A stretch of 64,000 nt of DNA from Rutpela maculata (Eukaryota; Arthropoda; Insecta; Coleoptera; Cerambycidae), in the NCBI GenBank assembly GCA_936432065.2, contig OW386285.2, positions 183,520,301 to 183,584,300 of the forward strand, given 5' to 3'. Shown in pieces: positions 43,510 through 57,920 of this stretch. Every line of letters begins with the position of its first letter. The first letter of the stretch is position 1. The notes under the pieces are model-generated. The model was given only the letters and a program-made list of their open reading frames with translations, did not search any database and was not told the origin of the DNA. The position numbers were made by a program, and so were the translations under genes.

Positions 43510-45360
43510 TTGGCGAAGAGTACGTTTTTAGCTTGTTGATAATCAAATTCATATGTGAACAAATAAGATTTTTTTCAATTTGTCACTACTGGGAAATCTA
43601 TAATTCCCCTAAAATATTTAAAATATTTTAGACCATATATTATTATTTGAAAACTTTCTAAAATTATTCGAATTTAGGTATGTGTAACGTATTATAAGCA
43701 ACCTATGAATAAGACTGTAAATGCCTAACTTTACAACTGTTTAGTAGTTTTTCATTTTCTCCCAGCATTTTTTCGCTAAATGTAATACTTTTCGAGTTAT
43801 TTTATAAAAACCGTTTTGTAAAGCCAAATTTTCAAGTCATTATAGCTTGTCAGTTTATAAGATTGTCAGTTTATAAGATAAGTTGCATAGAGCCTTTTCT
43901 TCTCAAAATTTGATTTTTTTTTCAACTACAATTTTTTTTAGACATGGCATCCGCCTCCTATAAATCAGCAAGCCCGTATAATATAGAAAGTTTTCTCTGA
44001 TGCATTTACTATTAAATTGTCAAAAAAAAACGAAATCTAATTTATATGATATTATTCCGAAATTAAAACCTCTAGTCCCTATATTATAAGTAGGTACCTT
44101 GTATAAATAAAATTGTTACTAAATTTTCGTTCTTGATATATACCTAGAAAAATAAATGAATAAAATTTACATCTCCTACAATAATAATAATTTACTGACT
44201 GGTTGATTATTATTAGACCGAAATATCGATAGACCGGAATTATTTTCCTTTTGAAAATACTAAAATATTTATGGTTCAACTTAAAGTGATGTTATAATAT
44301 TTTCTTTTTACTTTGACATGTTTCATTTATTTGTTTTGTTGGTTTTTCTTTTAATATGTATTTATAACTTTAATAATAGTAAATATATTAATTAAAAAGT
44401 TAAAAAGTCTGTGGACTATGGTGTTTCTACCTTATGATTTTATTTCATTGTAATAATGACAATAGATACCTTTTAAATACAATCTATATTTACCTTATTT
44501 AAAATTTTATTAGGTATATACTTTATAGCGTATAAAATAATTATTATTTTATATTAATATATTACTGTTGTGATAATTAATATTTAACAAATTTACACTT
44601 TATGTGACTAAAAAGCATAAAAGTTAAAAAACATGAATTTGCATTTATTATCTACATCACGCATGAAGAATAAATAGGTGATATATTAAATTTAAATTAT
44701 CCTGCAACCGATTCTGTACAATTAGATGCACAACCGCGGCGAGTCCATAAATACACCAATTTTCTGTTACTCGACTAGAAAGCAAGAAGTTCGGATATTT
44801 GATGCTAGAGACCCATCACCTCTCGGGGCCTCCAAAGCTATCGCTGTCCTATGCTAGCCAAATGTGTGGTTAATCCTTTAGCAAAGCGTAACCTTAAGAA
44901 CATGGTCAACGTTTAAATGTTTATACACTTATAATGCGAAATGTATTAGTCGTGATGTGAACGCCAAAATTTGTGGTATACCACGAATTGGCATAAAACG
45001 AGTAAAAGTTGCAGTCGGTCATGGCCGAGTATTTGGTTAACATTTTGTGCGAATACGATTTAATTCACTGTTACTGTTATTTACGTGGTGTCATTGAGAT
45101 TATGTACAGATCTAATATTTTTTATTTTTATTGTTCAAACAGCAATTGGCAATGAACTATTGCAAACTCTTATTCATTTTCGAGATGAAATGAATATCTT
45201 CTAACGCCATTTGAAAATAAAACTAATACTAATCATAACTACTTAATCTATATAAAAGCTTGTTCGAATATGAGAGACAGTGTAAATTTTGTTCAATGTC
45301 TTGTATATCCTCGTATTTTCTTTTGGATGCTGTAACCATGCCCTATAATTTTCTATTCGG
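43510..45360. other. Gene-free AT-rich stretch
   Basis: Only a small palindrome, GCCAAAATTTGTGGTATACC with its partner arm (about 44970-45000), was noticed. No coding signal. Confidence 0.35.
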
Positions 45361-45362
45361 GT

Positions 45363-45572
45363 ATTAATACGCAAGAGGTCGATTTTTACCGGGTAAATTT
45401 TTTTGGACAAAAATCTGTTTTCCTATGAAAATTATTCGAAAATTAAGTGCATGGAAAAATCGCGACACGAAGTGGAGCGAATTTTCCTATGTCTCTTAAT
45501 TCGAGCAAAATTTTCATGGTAAACATTCAAAAAAAATTTACCCGAGTAGAAAATCAACCTCGTGTGTATTAC
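45363..45572. repeat. Hairpin repeat of about 210 bp
   Basis: The arms (about 45363-45460 and 45470-45572) pair across a centre reading ATCGCGACACGAAGTGGAGCGA. The centre resembles the two hairpins inside the hAT element at 24.1-26.1 kb (ATCGCGAGACC...GGTCGAGCGAT). Confidence 0.65.
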
Positions 45573-45574
45573 AG

Positions 45575-46376
45575 AAGATTAATATATGATTAAAAAATAT
45601 TATCTAAAATAATTATTAAAAGAACAAAACTTTTTATTTAAAGTTTAAAAAATAACATTTTATAATAAAAAATATAAACTTTTTCTTATGTTTTTTATCA
45701 TCAAACATATTCATTGTATGAAATACATAATTATTATAAACAGTGTTATTACATTTAGATTCTTCTTCATGGTTTCATAGTTAATATTTTCTTGTGAAAC
45801 ATCACCAAATTGATTTTTCTCATTCATTTTGTGTATAAAAAATCAAGATAAAAACGCGAAATTTCAGATTTTAATAATCTTAATGACTTTTTAGTTTGAC
45901 ATATGGCTACTACGAAAAAAGTAACATACATTTTCTCGGTTTTTTCCACTGATCGATAGCCGTTTTTCTCACTTTAAAAAAATCCTATTGGTCGATTTTT
46001 TTGAAAATGTACATTTTGATTGGTTAATGAAGTAAGAATATATTAATCATTAAAAGTAAATAAAGTTTCCTTCTTTGGGAATATTGTCACTTTAAATATT
46101 ATTTTCCACTGCCGTAATCTTAATTAAAAAACCGCTGGACTCTTACTAGGTTGCTTTACTTATTTACTAGTTTTATAGTAGAATCTAATACACTCAGCGA
46201 CTATTATTAAGCTATGAACATTCTTACCACAGTTTATTTTGTTTCAATAATTTATCTTCATTAGGTTAAGTACACATCTTCCAAATTTAGAACACTTTTC
46301 GCATTTGTTGCAATGAAAATTGATGTTATTACGTATTTTAACATTTTTTTTGTTTGTGTACTTTTAGCATGTCTCA
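45575..46376. other. No gene recognised
   Basis: AT-rich. AAAAAACCGCTGGACTC near 46127 resembles the outer end of the 37.1-kb foldback. Confidence 0.3.
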
Positions 46377-46985
46377 TAGTTAGGCGGATTTCAGTAAAAA
46401 TTGTGCTATTAATGAAGAAAGCATGAAACTTTCAGGGATTGCTCTGTATACAATTCTAAGTATTTAAAAATAAGGAGCCCTTCAATATGTCAGAAAATAA
46501 CAAAATGGCTGCCATTTAAAATTGGCGCCTACTCGCTCGTGTAATACGTTGACTATCTTAGCTCCTATTTTACTGATTTTAATAATGTTTTTAAATTATG
46601 GTAGCTCTTTGATGGAACTTTATTTTTTGTTATTAGAACTTTCTTCCTATGTTTACAAATTTGATAGATAAATCCAGAAATAGAGAAAAATCTAAAATCT
46701 GTTATCTAATTTTTACGAATTCGCTGTTAAACTGCTAGAAAAAAGTTTATAATAAGATAAGCATAATTTTAGTATCTTTCGCCTGTTAAAAAAAAGTTAC
46801 TGTGATATTGGCTAGAACAGAGTTGTTAGACATTTGGTAATGCAACGTAATGATAACTAATAATATTTCAGTATCAGTTTTATTTAGTCCAAAAATAAAA
46901 TTACACTTCTTAATGTAAATAGTTATTTTCGGTGAAAAAGGTATACGTGTGACAGAGTTTTCACAATTTCCCTCACACTTACACA

Positions 46986-48490
46986 TTGATGTATAATGAA
47001 CATGACATTAAACAGCCAGTGATACCTTCACTTACAGAATGGGTTGTCACGCATTTGCAATGCCCTGTACATATTTTACGTGTACACCAACCTATTGTAC
47101 CAGCCTCCTATCCCCATTCTATAAGCGAAGGTATCACTGGCTGTTTAATGTTTGCTTGTCCCCAAACATGACAAGCCTGATAGTCTGCCCTCTTAATAAG
47201 CAATAGAAGTGCATCTCGTGTAGGAGACATTCCTTTTAAGTGTACGATTTTTTTTATAAAGATGTACCGCCTAGCAACATTACATCAGTTTCTGAACATG
47301 TTTGATCGTACATTATAATTACAAAGCGTTGAAGTTTGTCGAAAACTATCTCTTTGGATGGTTGTGATATAAAACTGAAAGCTACTGTAACCTGCGGGTA
47401 TTTTTCCCATGCCACCCAGTCCGTTTTTTCCCACATGAAGGGAATGAAAACACTGTATCGCATCCATTTAAGGTACGAAAACCTAGTAGCGCCGATGTTT
47501 TTTCAAATCCCATCGCTGGCGCTGCAGCAATCCCATGTGCAGAAATTATTCGTATATTCTTCCCTGTCCCTAATTCAATACACAATTTTACACCTGGATA
47601 TTGGCTAGCGAAAGCAATATCCAATACCGTTAATTCTGACATATTAGATGTTAGAATCAACGGTTCTTAAAAGCATTAGAGAGCATCCTTGCCCAACGGC
47701 AGCATGAGCGTGCAGGATAAGCTTGGTGTCCGCCTCTTTGTGAGTAGACTGGCATACTTACTACATCCTCCCCCATTGTTGTTATGGTAGTTCCAACTTC
47801 AGGAGTTATATTTTTGACATACATTTCGAGGGACCTAAATACCTCTATCTTATTGTCATCCACTCGCAAAAATTCGTTCCATTCCTTTGGCAGAGGTGTT
47901 TTCGATGTTCCACGAGTTCGAGTACCGGTTCCTCGTTTCTGACAAGATATTGTTTTTAATGAATCAGGGCGATAAGTATCCCGAATAACTTCTAGCCTAG
48001 AAGTACGTCTAAAATATGTTTTGACATAGGGAAAAAATCCTTGTTCTGCGTAATCCACAGTTTTTCATAGAGTCGGCCACTTTAATGATATTTACGAGTA
48101 CAGCCCCATGAAGCAATACTGTGTCCAATGTTTCAGGTTGGTTATGCTCCTGAAGCAGCTATTCCACGCAACCCACGATATCACTTTTTTTGATATTCGA
48201 AGGTGTCCATATTCGGCAAGTGATGAAGGCTACGCATGATTCTCTACGAGTGTTGCTTTAATACCCATGCCTTCATCTAACAACTTAAGGTTTACTTTTA
48301 TTGGGACAGACCTCAGAACCTGAAAGTTAGTGATATCAGTTGCTAGTAGCCTGTAACAATCTTCAGGCGTCACAGCTCTACTTTTCATAGGATCTATCAA
48401 ACATTCAGATGAAGTGCATTGACAAAGGGTACAATTTTGCCAATTTATAACCTTCGTATTAATGGTATAGGTCTCCATCATATCCATACG
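46986..48490 (-). pseudogene. Decayed gene of an uncharacterised repeat-associated family (GCD motif, C-terminal cysteines)
   Basis: Pieces in order on the minus strand: INWQNCTLCQCTSSEC and LLDEGMGIKATLVENHA (48487-48230); LPKEWNEFLRVDDNKIEVF (about 47900); an HAHAAVG segment in a shifted frame (about 47700); SELTVLDIAFASQYPGVKL, then LNGCDTVFSF (about 47470); VAFSFISQ and RFVIIMYD (about 47380-47300); MSPTRDALLLLIKRADYQA (about 47200); a Cys-rich C-terminus near 47050. I recognise this set as a multicopy, functionally unnamed family in invertebrate genomes, typically with GCD-T/S-S-F after an HxLxG stretch. Several frame changes and stops make it a pseudogene. Relics of the same family occur at 56.9 and 57.9 kb. 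Confidence 0.6.
47007..47150. repeat. Local inverted duplication in the GCD-motif gene
   Basis: ACAGCCAGTGATACCTTC at about 47013 reappears inverted at about 47130. The arms are about 37 bp and the loop about 70 bp. It destroys the C-terminal frame of the gene. Confidence 0.8.
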
Positions 48491-49819
48491 TTAACTATAA
48501 ATAAAATACAGGTTAGGAGTGTGAGTGCTATTATATTAACAGGTGATATAAGAATTATAAAAAATAAGAAAATTTTGTACAATAGGGGCCTAAAATCAAA
48601 CGGTATTTTTGAGAAAAAAATAATGCAACATCGATCTTTGAAGGGCTATCACTGTAAATGATTAGATATGTTCTATAATATGTTAAGAGAATATGCAATA
48701 AAGCAGAATATGTAGAAGAATTTTGACTCCCAGCAGTTTTGCATATTTTTCTAAAATATTTTATATTTAGTTATTTATGTTTATAACAGATACCATGACC
48801 AAATGTCCCTATCTCTTTACTGTAACTACTTGGTAACAGTTAGAGGAAGGGGAAAATGTATTAACAATTTGCTAAAATATATTACTAACACCCTGCATAT
48901 TTGTTTAAGTTGGGATGTCTTACCTTTATTGCCTAGTTTTAAACATATCCTGATTTTTTGTAACACAAGAAGCTCGTTGATCTAAAAATAGACAAATAAA
49001 TCATCGAATCGTGTGTTTAAAAATTATGTAGGTATAACTAAAATTTCTTATCTAGAGGTATTTAATTTTGTGTATTGCGTTTAGTAATAATTAGTTCTAA
49101 TGAAAACACAGTCACGCACAATCGGGTTGTGTAAACGGGTCTACAGACGATCCAACCAACCAACCTTCTCGGTACACTTTGAAAATTGCCATGCCAACTC
49201 ATAAAAGTGAGCTGGTCTGCTGGAATTTCAGAAATCTTCAAAGCATACTGACAATGTTGGCTCCAGCAAGTTAGGTGGTGAGTAAACAGCAAGTTAGGTG
49301 GTGAATTAAAAGTGGGGACGGTGTTGGCGCGGCGACATGTCAGAACGTGCAATCCTTGCTTTTGGGTATTTAAAAAAAAATACTCCTTTTGCCGCCAACA
49401 GAAAGGTACTAAATAAAAGCGACTTACGTTATTTTTATTTTTGTTATATGACATAGTTTAACAGTGAACTAGTAAAACTGGATAATATACTGCATTTTTT
49501 CTTTTTTTCGAGGTTTTTATCTCAAACTGTAAACTTAGGAAGAAAGTTCCAATAACTGAAAATAAAGTTCCCTTAAAGAGAAATCATAATTTAAAAAGAT
49601 TATAAAAATCGAACAAACTGAAGCCAGGATATTTAGAGTATTATATGTGCGAGTAGGTGTCGTCTTTATTTGGACGCCATTTTGTTATTTAAAGGCATAT
49701 TGAACGGCTCCTTATTTTTAAATGATTAGAATTGTATACAGAACAATCCCTGAAAGTTTCATACTTTCTTCATTAATAGCACAATTGTTCGGTTTCTTTA
49801 CTGAAATCCGCCTAACTAT

Positions 49820-50350
49820 CATGCTTTCTTTTCAGGTTAAATTTAATATGTCTTTAATAAAAATCAATGTTCGACAACACTGTTCATTTTTTAAAAATTT
49901 TGTTAATATATGTTTCACTCTTTCGTTTTTTTTTTCTGTAGCTACAGGAATATATTAGTATTTGTTTCTTTTGTAACCCTTTTATAAATAGCCTTTCATT
50001 GAAAATAATGATTACTGTTTGTAATTTATTAATAACGTATAATATCAAATAAATCTATCGTAAAAATAGGGCCGTATGAAAATACATATACTTTTGAAAA
50101 AATAAATCAACTTTGTAAATATGTGTAAACTTCTGAACAAAGCAGACCATAGATTTTCTGAAAGTCGTTAGGAACTTATGGTACCTATTCTCTAGTGAAT
50201 AAAACGCACTCGAAAATAAATGAATTATGTGAAACTAGACCCTGTGTTTCTGTTATCATTTTATCTATTCAAAGAATGCGATTCCTTGTTACAAATATGT
50301 CATTGAGTATATGTACTCAACTCATGAGCTGTTAGTAATATATTTGAAAA
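49820..50350. other. No gene recognised
   Basis: AT-rich right flank of the TIR element; 49817-49870 matches 42225-42265. Confidence 0.3.
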
Positions 50351-50354
50351 TGAT

Positions 50355-50444
50355 AATAACCATGATTTTAAAGCAAAATGCCTAAATACGAAATAAATAG
50401 ATTTATTTCGTATTTAGGCATTTTGCTTTAAAATCAGGGTTATT
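50355..50444. repeat. Near-perfect 44-bp hairpin
   Basis: The arms 50355-50398 and 50401-50444 differ at one position around a 2-bp loop. The stem contains GCAAAATGCCTAAATACGAA. Confidence 0.95.

Positions 50445-53462
<3,018 letters not shown>

Positions 53463-53537
<75 letters not shown>
53463..53537. repeat. (TA)n microsatellite
   Basis: About 37 TA units, again preceded by ATCAAT. Confidence 0.98.
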
Positions 53538-53538
<1 letters not shown>

Positions 53539-53741
53539 CTTAGTCATTTGAATAATCTATACTAACAAAATATATCGGGTTGAAAAAAAAACAAATTGAA
53601 TTTCTAATATAATATTACACTCTTGCCTTGTCTTTTTGCTCTTCTCGAGGAGAAGATAATAGTGAGTTAGAGATCAATTTCTTGATGAAATTAAAAAAAA
53701 AATTAAATCTCTTTTCTAGTTTCAAAGCAATTGGACAGAAT

Positions 53742-54667
53742 AGAGAATATTATTTAGGTATTATGCAAATCACAACTCACTCTTTTTTATTTATTATGAA
53801 AATACCTACTTTCTGTATATTGTTGCCCTAATCTGGGCACGCTAATATACTAGTTAGGAAATACTTTAAAACACTCATTATTGGAGAACCAATCAAAACA
53901 ACTACTCTTCTAGCTAATACTGACGAAGTATTGAATTACATGATAGGATTCTTAGCATTTTAAAGAAGAAAAAAAATATTGAAAATACTTAAATCATTTA
54001 TTTACATTTAGTCAATCACATCTTTTTTATTTAATATGAAATTATCTACTTTCTGTATATTGGTACCTTAATTGGGTCACGCTAATATACTACTTAGGAA
54101 AATACTTTAAAACACTCATTATTGGAAAACCAATCAAAACAACTCTAGCTAATACTGACGAAGTATTGAATTATATGATAAGATTCCTGGCATTTTAAAG
54201 CAAAAAAATATATTGAAGATACTTAAATTATTTATTGAAATTCAGTTATTCACAAGAATTATTGAACCTTACATTCTATTTCAACTCTAGAAAAGTTGTA
54301 CAAGTTTTTTCGAACTCGTATATTAGCATGACCCGATTAAGGTACCAATACACAGAAAGTAGATAATTTCATATTAAATAAAAAAGATGTGAATGACTAA
54401 ATGTAAATGAATGATTTAAGTATTTTCAATATATTTTTTTTCTTTAAAATGCTAAGAATCCTATCATGTAATTCAATACTTCGTCAGTATTAGCTAGAAA
54501 AGTAGTTGTTTTGATTGATTCTCCAATAATGAGTGTTTTAAAGTATTTACCTAACTAGTATATTAGCGTGCCCAGATTAGGACAACAATATACAGAAAGT
54601 AGGTATTTTCATAATAAATAAAAAAGAGTGAGTTGTGATTTGCATAATACCTAAATAATATTCTCTA
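53742..54667. repeat. Palindrome with an internal 239-bp tandem duplication, next to the right Maverick end
   Basis: 53742-54085 matches the reverse complement of about 54325-54667. The left arm is followed by a partial second copy shifted by 239 bp (GCTAATATACTA at 53842 and 54081). The outer right edge lies about 95 bp from the right terminal repeat. Confidence 0.8.
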
Positions 54668-54761
54668 ATCATGATAAAAGCAAATAAATAAAAATAATTA
54701 ATTGTAAAAAGCTATTCGACTTTTACTGATCAACCAATCCTCTTTACTATATCAAGATAGT

Positions 54762-54926
54762 TAGAGTGATGTAAACGTATCCAAAATCTTTTTAAAAAAT
54801 TCAAATATCTCGTTCCATTCCAAAGTTACGGGGGTTTTGCACGTCGACCAATCAGAGGCGACCTCTTTTTTTTGCATACACTCCTGGTTGGCAGGGCGGG
54901 GGGAGCTAGGACCGACTCTAGTCACT
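54762..54926 (-). repeat. Maverick terminal inverted repeat, right
   Basis: Reverse complement of 10105-10269, same length (165 bp), ending CTAGTCACT. A chance ATG at 54837 opens a frame through it into the downstream reverse transcriptase. Confidence 0.92.
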
Positions 54927-54932
54927 AATAAT
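54927..54932. repeat. Target-site duplication of the Maverick, right copy (AATAAT)
   Basis: Pairs with AATAGT at 10099-10104, five of six bases. Confidence 0.7.
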
Positions 54933-56498
54933 AATAATATATTTCAAATACAATATAACGCATTATCATCAATGTTTTTAAAACCTGTAAATGATACAGA
55001 AATCATAATGCATATCAATTCTCTGAAAAATAATTGTTCACCTGGTGCTGATGCTATTGACACTAAGTTAATTAAAACATTTCATCTTTATTTTCTTGAG
55101 CCGTTAAAATATATAATTAATCTGATATTCAAAACTGGTATTGTTCCTTCCTACTTTAAAACTTCTATAGTCACTCCGATTTTCAAAACTGGTGATAAAT
55201 CCAAGATTACTAATTTTCGTCCTATTAGTGTCATTAACAATTTTGCCAAGGTCCTTGAAAAATGCCTGAAGGAAAGACTCGTTAACTTTCTTGCTAATAA
55301 CAATATACTTTCAAAGAATCAATTTTGCTTTTCCAATGGATTGAGTACTACCGATGATGCCTTATATGAACTCACTAAAAATATTACTGATAACCTAAAC
55401 TGTAATAACAAATGTATAACTGTTTGCCTTGACCTCGCAAAGGCAAGGCAGGCTCTATTAAATGTATTAAATACATATGGAGTACGTGGCATTGTGTTGG
55501 ATGTCTTTAGAAGTTATCTCAGTGACAGAATACAAAAAGTTAAAGTTGGAGATACATACAATGAACCTATGAAAGTGAAAATTGGAGTTCCTCAGGGTAC
55601 TGTGTTAGGACTGTTATTGTTTATTTCTTACATTAATTCATTAACAAATATTGTCATTGATAATGGATTTGTAATTTCTTATGCTGTTGCTGTTGTTTTT
55701 GAAGGAAAAACGTGGGAGGAATTAAAAGACTCGGTTAGTGCAGGTATTGCAAAAATAAAAAACTGGCTTGACTCTTTCAAGCTAACTCTGAATGTTGATA
55801 AAACAAACTATATAGCTTTCTCGCTGACTGCAGCTAACTGCCCCAATTTTAACAGTATCTATATTGAACAGATGGATACAGAAATAAATGAGGTACATTT
55901 TACTAAGTACTTGGGTATTATTATCGACGAAAATCTCAAATGGAACCAACACATTATAAAACTGAGCAATAATATTCGAAAATTAATAAGTAAATTCTAT
56001 ATCATAAGAGAGATAATGGGGAAAAAACTTTTAATTTATGTTTATAAAGCACTAGTTGAATCTTTAATAAGGTACGGTATAGTTATATGGGGTGGTCTTT
56101 ACAAGAATTCTCTAAAAAAACTAAATGTTGTGCAGAACTATATTCTAAAAATTATTTATCGTAAAAACAAGATGTTTCCCACTAGATTGCTATACTCCGA
56201 CACAATCTTTGATGTATGTTCCTTATACATACTAAATGTATGTTCCTTTACACAAAAAAATGTGAACTTAAAAAATTATGTAAACCACTCGTATGGAACC
56301 AGAAACAATGTACATAGAAACTTGGAAATTCCCAATAGTAATTCTAATATTAATCTAAGATTCCTAAATTATTTGGCTCCTAAAATTTATAATATTCTTC
56401 CTTTGGAAATAAGATCAATTGCAAACCTAAGAAAGTTTAGCCACACATGTAGGACATACATAACACATAATATACAGAAGTTTATGGCTCTCTTTTAG
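54933..56498 (+). pseudogene. Reverse transcriptase of the interrupted non-LTR element, inactivated
   Basis: Motifs: NNCSPGADAIDTKLIK, FKTGDKSKITNFRPISVINN, IGVPQGTVLGLLLFISYIN, then thumb (YLGIIIDENLKWNQH, IRYGIVIWGG). The catalytic tetrad that should be YADD reads SYAVAVVF, and the first catalytic block stops at VCLDLAKA with the following FD-containing stretch deleted (about 55440-55450), so it cannot be active. The frame itself is nevertheless open to 56498. The 31 residues before 54933 in the same frame come from the Maverick terminal repeat and are not part of the protein. Confidence 0.85.
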
Positions 56499-56800
56499 TT
56501 TATACCTTAATTTAACTCTGTTTAAATTAACTTTAGCCCTTAGTAACTAATGGGGTTAATTATTGTATCTTGTTTTTTTTATGTACAAGTAGGTACTCTT
56601 AATTTCGTTTATAAATAGTTAGTAAGTATAATGTAATTATCTACAATTATTATTATCATTATGTAATACATAACTTATGCACATACAGATGTTCAGTCAT
56701 CTAGGTGCAGTTGTACAATCCTTTGACTATTTATGTAATGTATTAAAGTGTATCAATATTTATGTATCAATGTCTATGTCTAAATAAATTTATTATTTAT
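54933..56800 (+). mobile_element. Right part of the non-LTR retrotransposon interrupted by the Maverick
   Basis: It continues the frame left at 10104 and includes the reverse transcriptase, a 3' UTR of about 300 bp and a TTATTTATTATTT-type tail at about 56785-56805. Together with 9894-10104 it forms one 5'-truncated CR1/Jockey-group element of about 2.1 kb. It is the oldest dated insertion in the nest. Confidence 0.85.
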
Positions 56801-56889
56801 TATTTCATTTGATTTGATTTTGTATCATAAATAAATTAAATAAAAACGTTCAAAAATCAATTTCCTCATTAATTGGTTCAATTTGAATC

Positions 56890-57285
56890 GTAACGTTACA
56901 GCATTCTTTGCACCTGCAGGCCGGTGCACATTTTAGATTTTTTCGACGACGTGAACATTTTGCCGAAATGCAATTTTTTTCTCAGCAGGAAATATTTAAC
57001 ATATCTCTCATTTCGTCAGGCATTGGTGCTTTTGCGGAGAGAACTGGTCGGATACCTTCTTCATGTGATTCTCATTTAAATTGGAAAATATCAAACTCCT
57101 CAATATTGAGTTTATGACTGCTGTTCCATATTCTGTTCTCTAATGAACACCCGAAAATCGAAATATTCATTTAATATAAAATAAATAAAAATAAAATTGA
57201 ACCAACCTGAGCACATGCTGCCTGAAAGCATCTTCTGTCGGAGGAAGTTCTGCTGATCATTTTAACGGCTGTAATTAGTTTTCTA
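56890..57285 (-). pseudogene. GCD-motif family relic, C-terminal part, minus strand
   Basis: The minus strand encodes KAPMPDEMRDMLNISC and a cysteine-rich tail (CISAKCSRRRKNLKCAPACR). It is about 75% identical in inverted orientation to 58180-58490. It includes a segment near 57150-57205 absent from the other copy. There is a stop inside the Cys-rich tail. Confidence 0.55.
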
Positions 57286-57289
57286 CCCA

Positions 57290-57701
57290 TCTCCCATCTA
57301 GAGGCACGGATTTGCACACGACACTAAACTATACGCAGTTCTACGCCACCAGCAAGCGAGGATTCTCGGATATAAAAGCCCGGCCACAAATCAACTAATT
57401 CAGTGTGAACAACTCTGGCAATCTGTCTACAGCGTGCCGAGCTACAGTTTTGTACATCTCCCGACGCAAACACGACGGAACGAATGCAATCTGACCCTGG
57501 GAATCCTGCAGCGTGTTGAGCTGGCACCCCTCGAGTCGTTAGTCATTCCCCGACACCGTTTCGCCGCCAAAACCAGAGCGAATGAGCCTGACCTGGAGAC
57601 CTCCTACAGCGTGTTGAGCTGGGAAACTTCTTGAGTCGACGATATTCACCCGACGCCCCCTGCCACTCCAGTAGCAACAACAAACGTCGCATCGCAATCG
57701 T

Positions 57702-57734
<33 letters not shown>

Positions 57735-57918
57735 ATAATAGAAAATGTTGTCCTAAAAACCGTAAAAGATACGGATATATAACCTGTACCTGTATGTTAT
57801 GTAACACTGCCTGTTTGAAGAAGTAAATAAATTGTTTATATTTTTATTGGGCTGTCTTATTAACTAATTTGGACCCTGATTAATCTCCGAACCAGCTACC
57901 CGACAACAAACCATTACA
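57290..57918 (+). mobile_element. LTR-like segment with promoter and polyadenylation signals
   Basis: This GC-richer block has TATAAAAG at 57371-57378, an arthropod-initiator-like TTCAGTG about 25 bases on, three copies of a CAGCGTG(T/C)(T/C)GAGCT phrase (about 57431, 57511, 57609), a (CT)n run (57703-57734) and AATAAA at 57826-57831, ending ...CCATTACA. This is the layout of an insect LTR. The left boundary is not settled and no target duplication was found, so recombination may have removed it. Confidence 0.5.
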
Positions 57919-57920
57919 GA

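Larger units (their letters stand above)
46379..49816 (-). mobile_element. TIR DNA transposon of 3.4 kb carrying a decayed GCD-motif gene
   Basis: Inverted repeats of about 360 bp (46379-46740 and about 49455-49816) start GTTAGGCGGATTTCAGTAAA on both strands and are flanked by TA on each side. Homologous flanks without the element exist at 42121-42240, supporting insertion at TA. The interior holds one gene-like region (46986-48490, minus). I cannot assign a superfamily; TA duplications are seen in Tc1/mariner and some others, but no DDE transposase of that type is visible. Confidence 0.7.

Noticed and set aside
54837..54932. N-terminal 32 residues of the 553-codon frame
   Set aside because: This part is the Maverick terminal repeat and target duplication read by chance; the real reverse transcriptase segment starts at 54933.
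57271..57918. Exact LTR with TGTAAT...ATTACA ends
   Set aside because: The left TGTAATTAG is shared with the homologous relic at 58190 and so belongs to the flanking gene; no target duplication matches.
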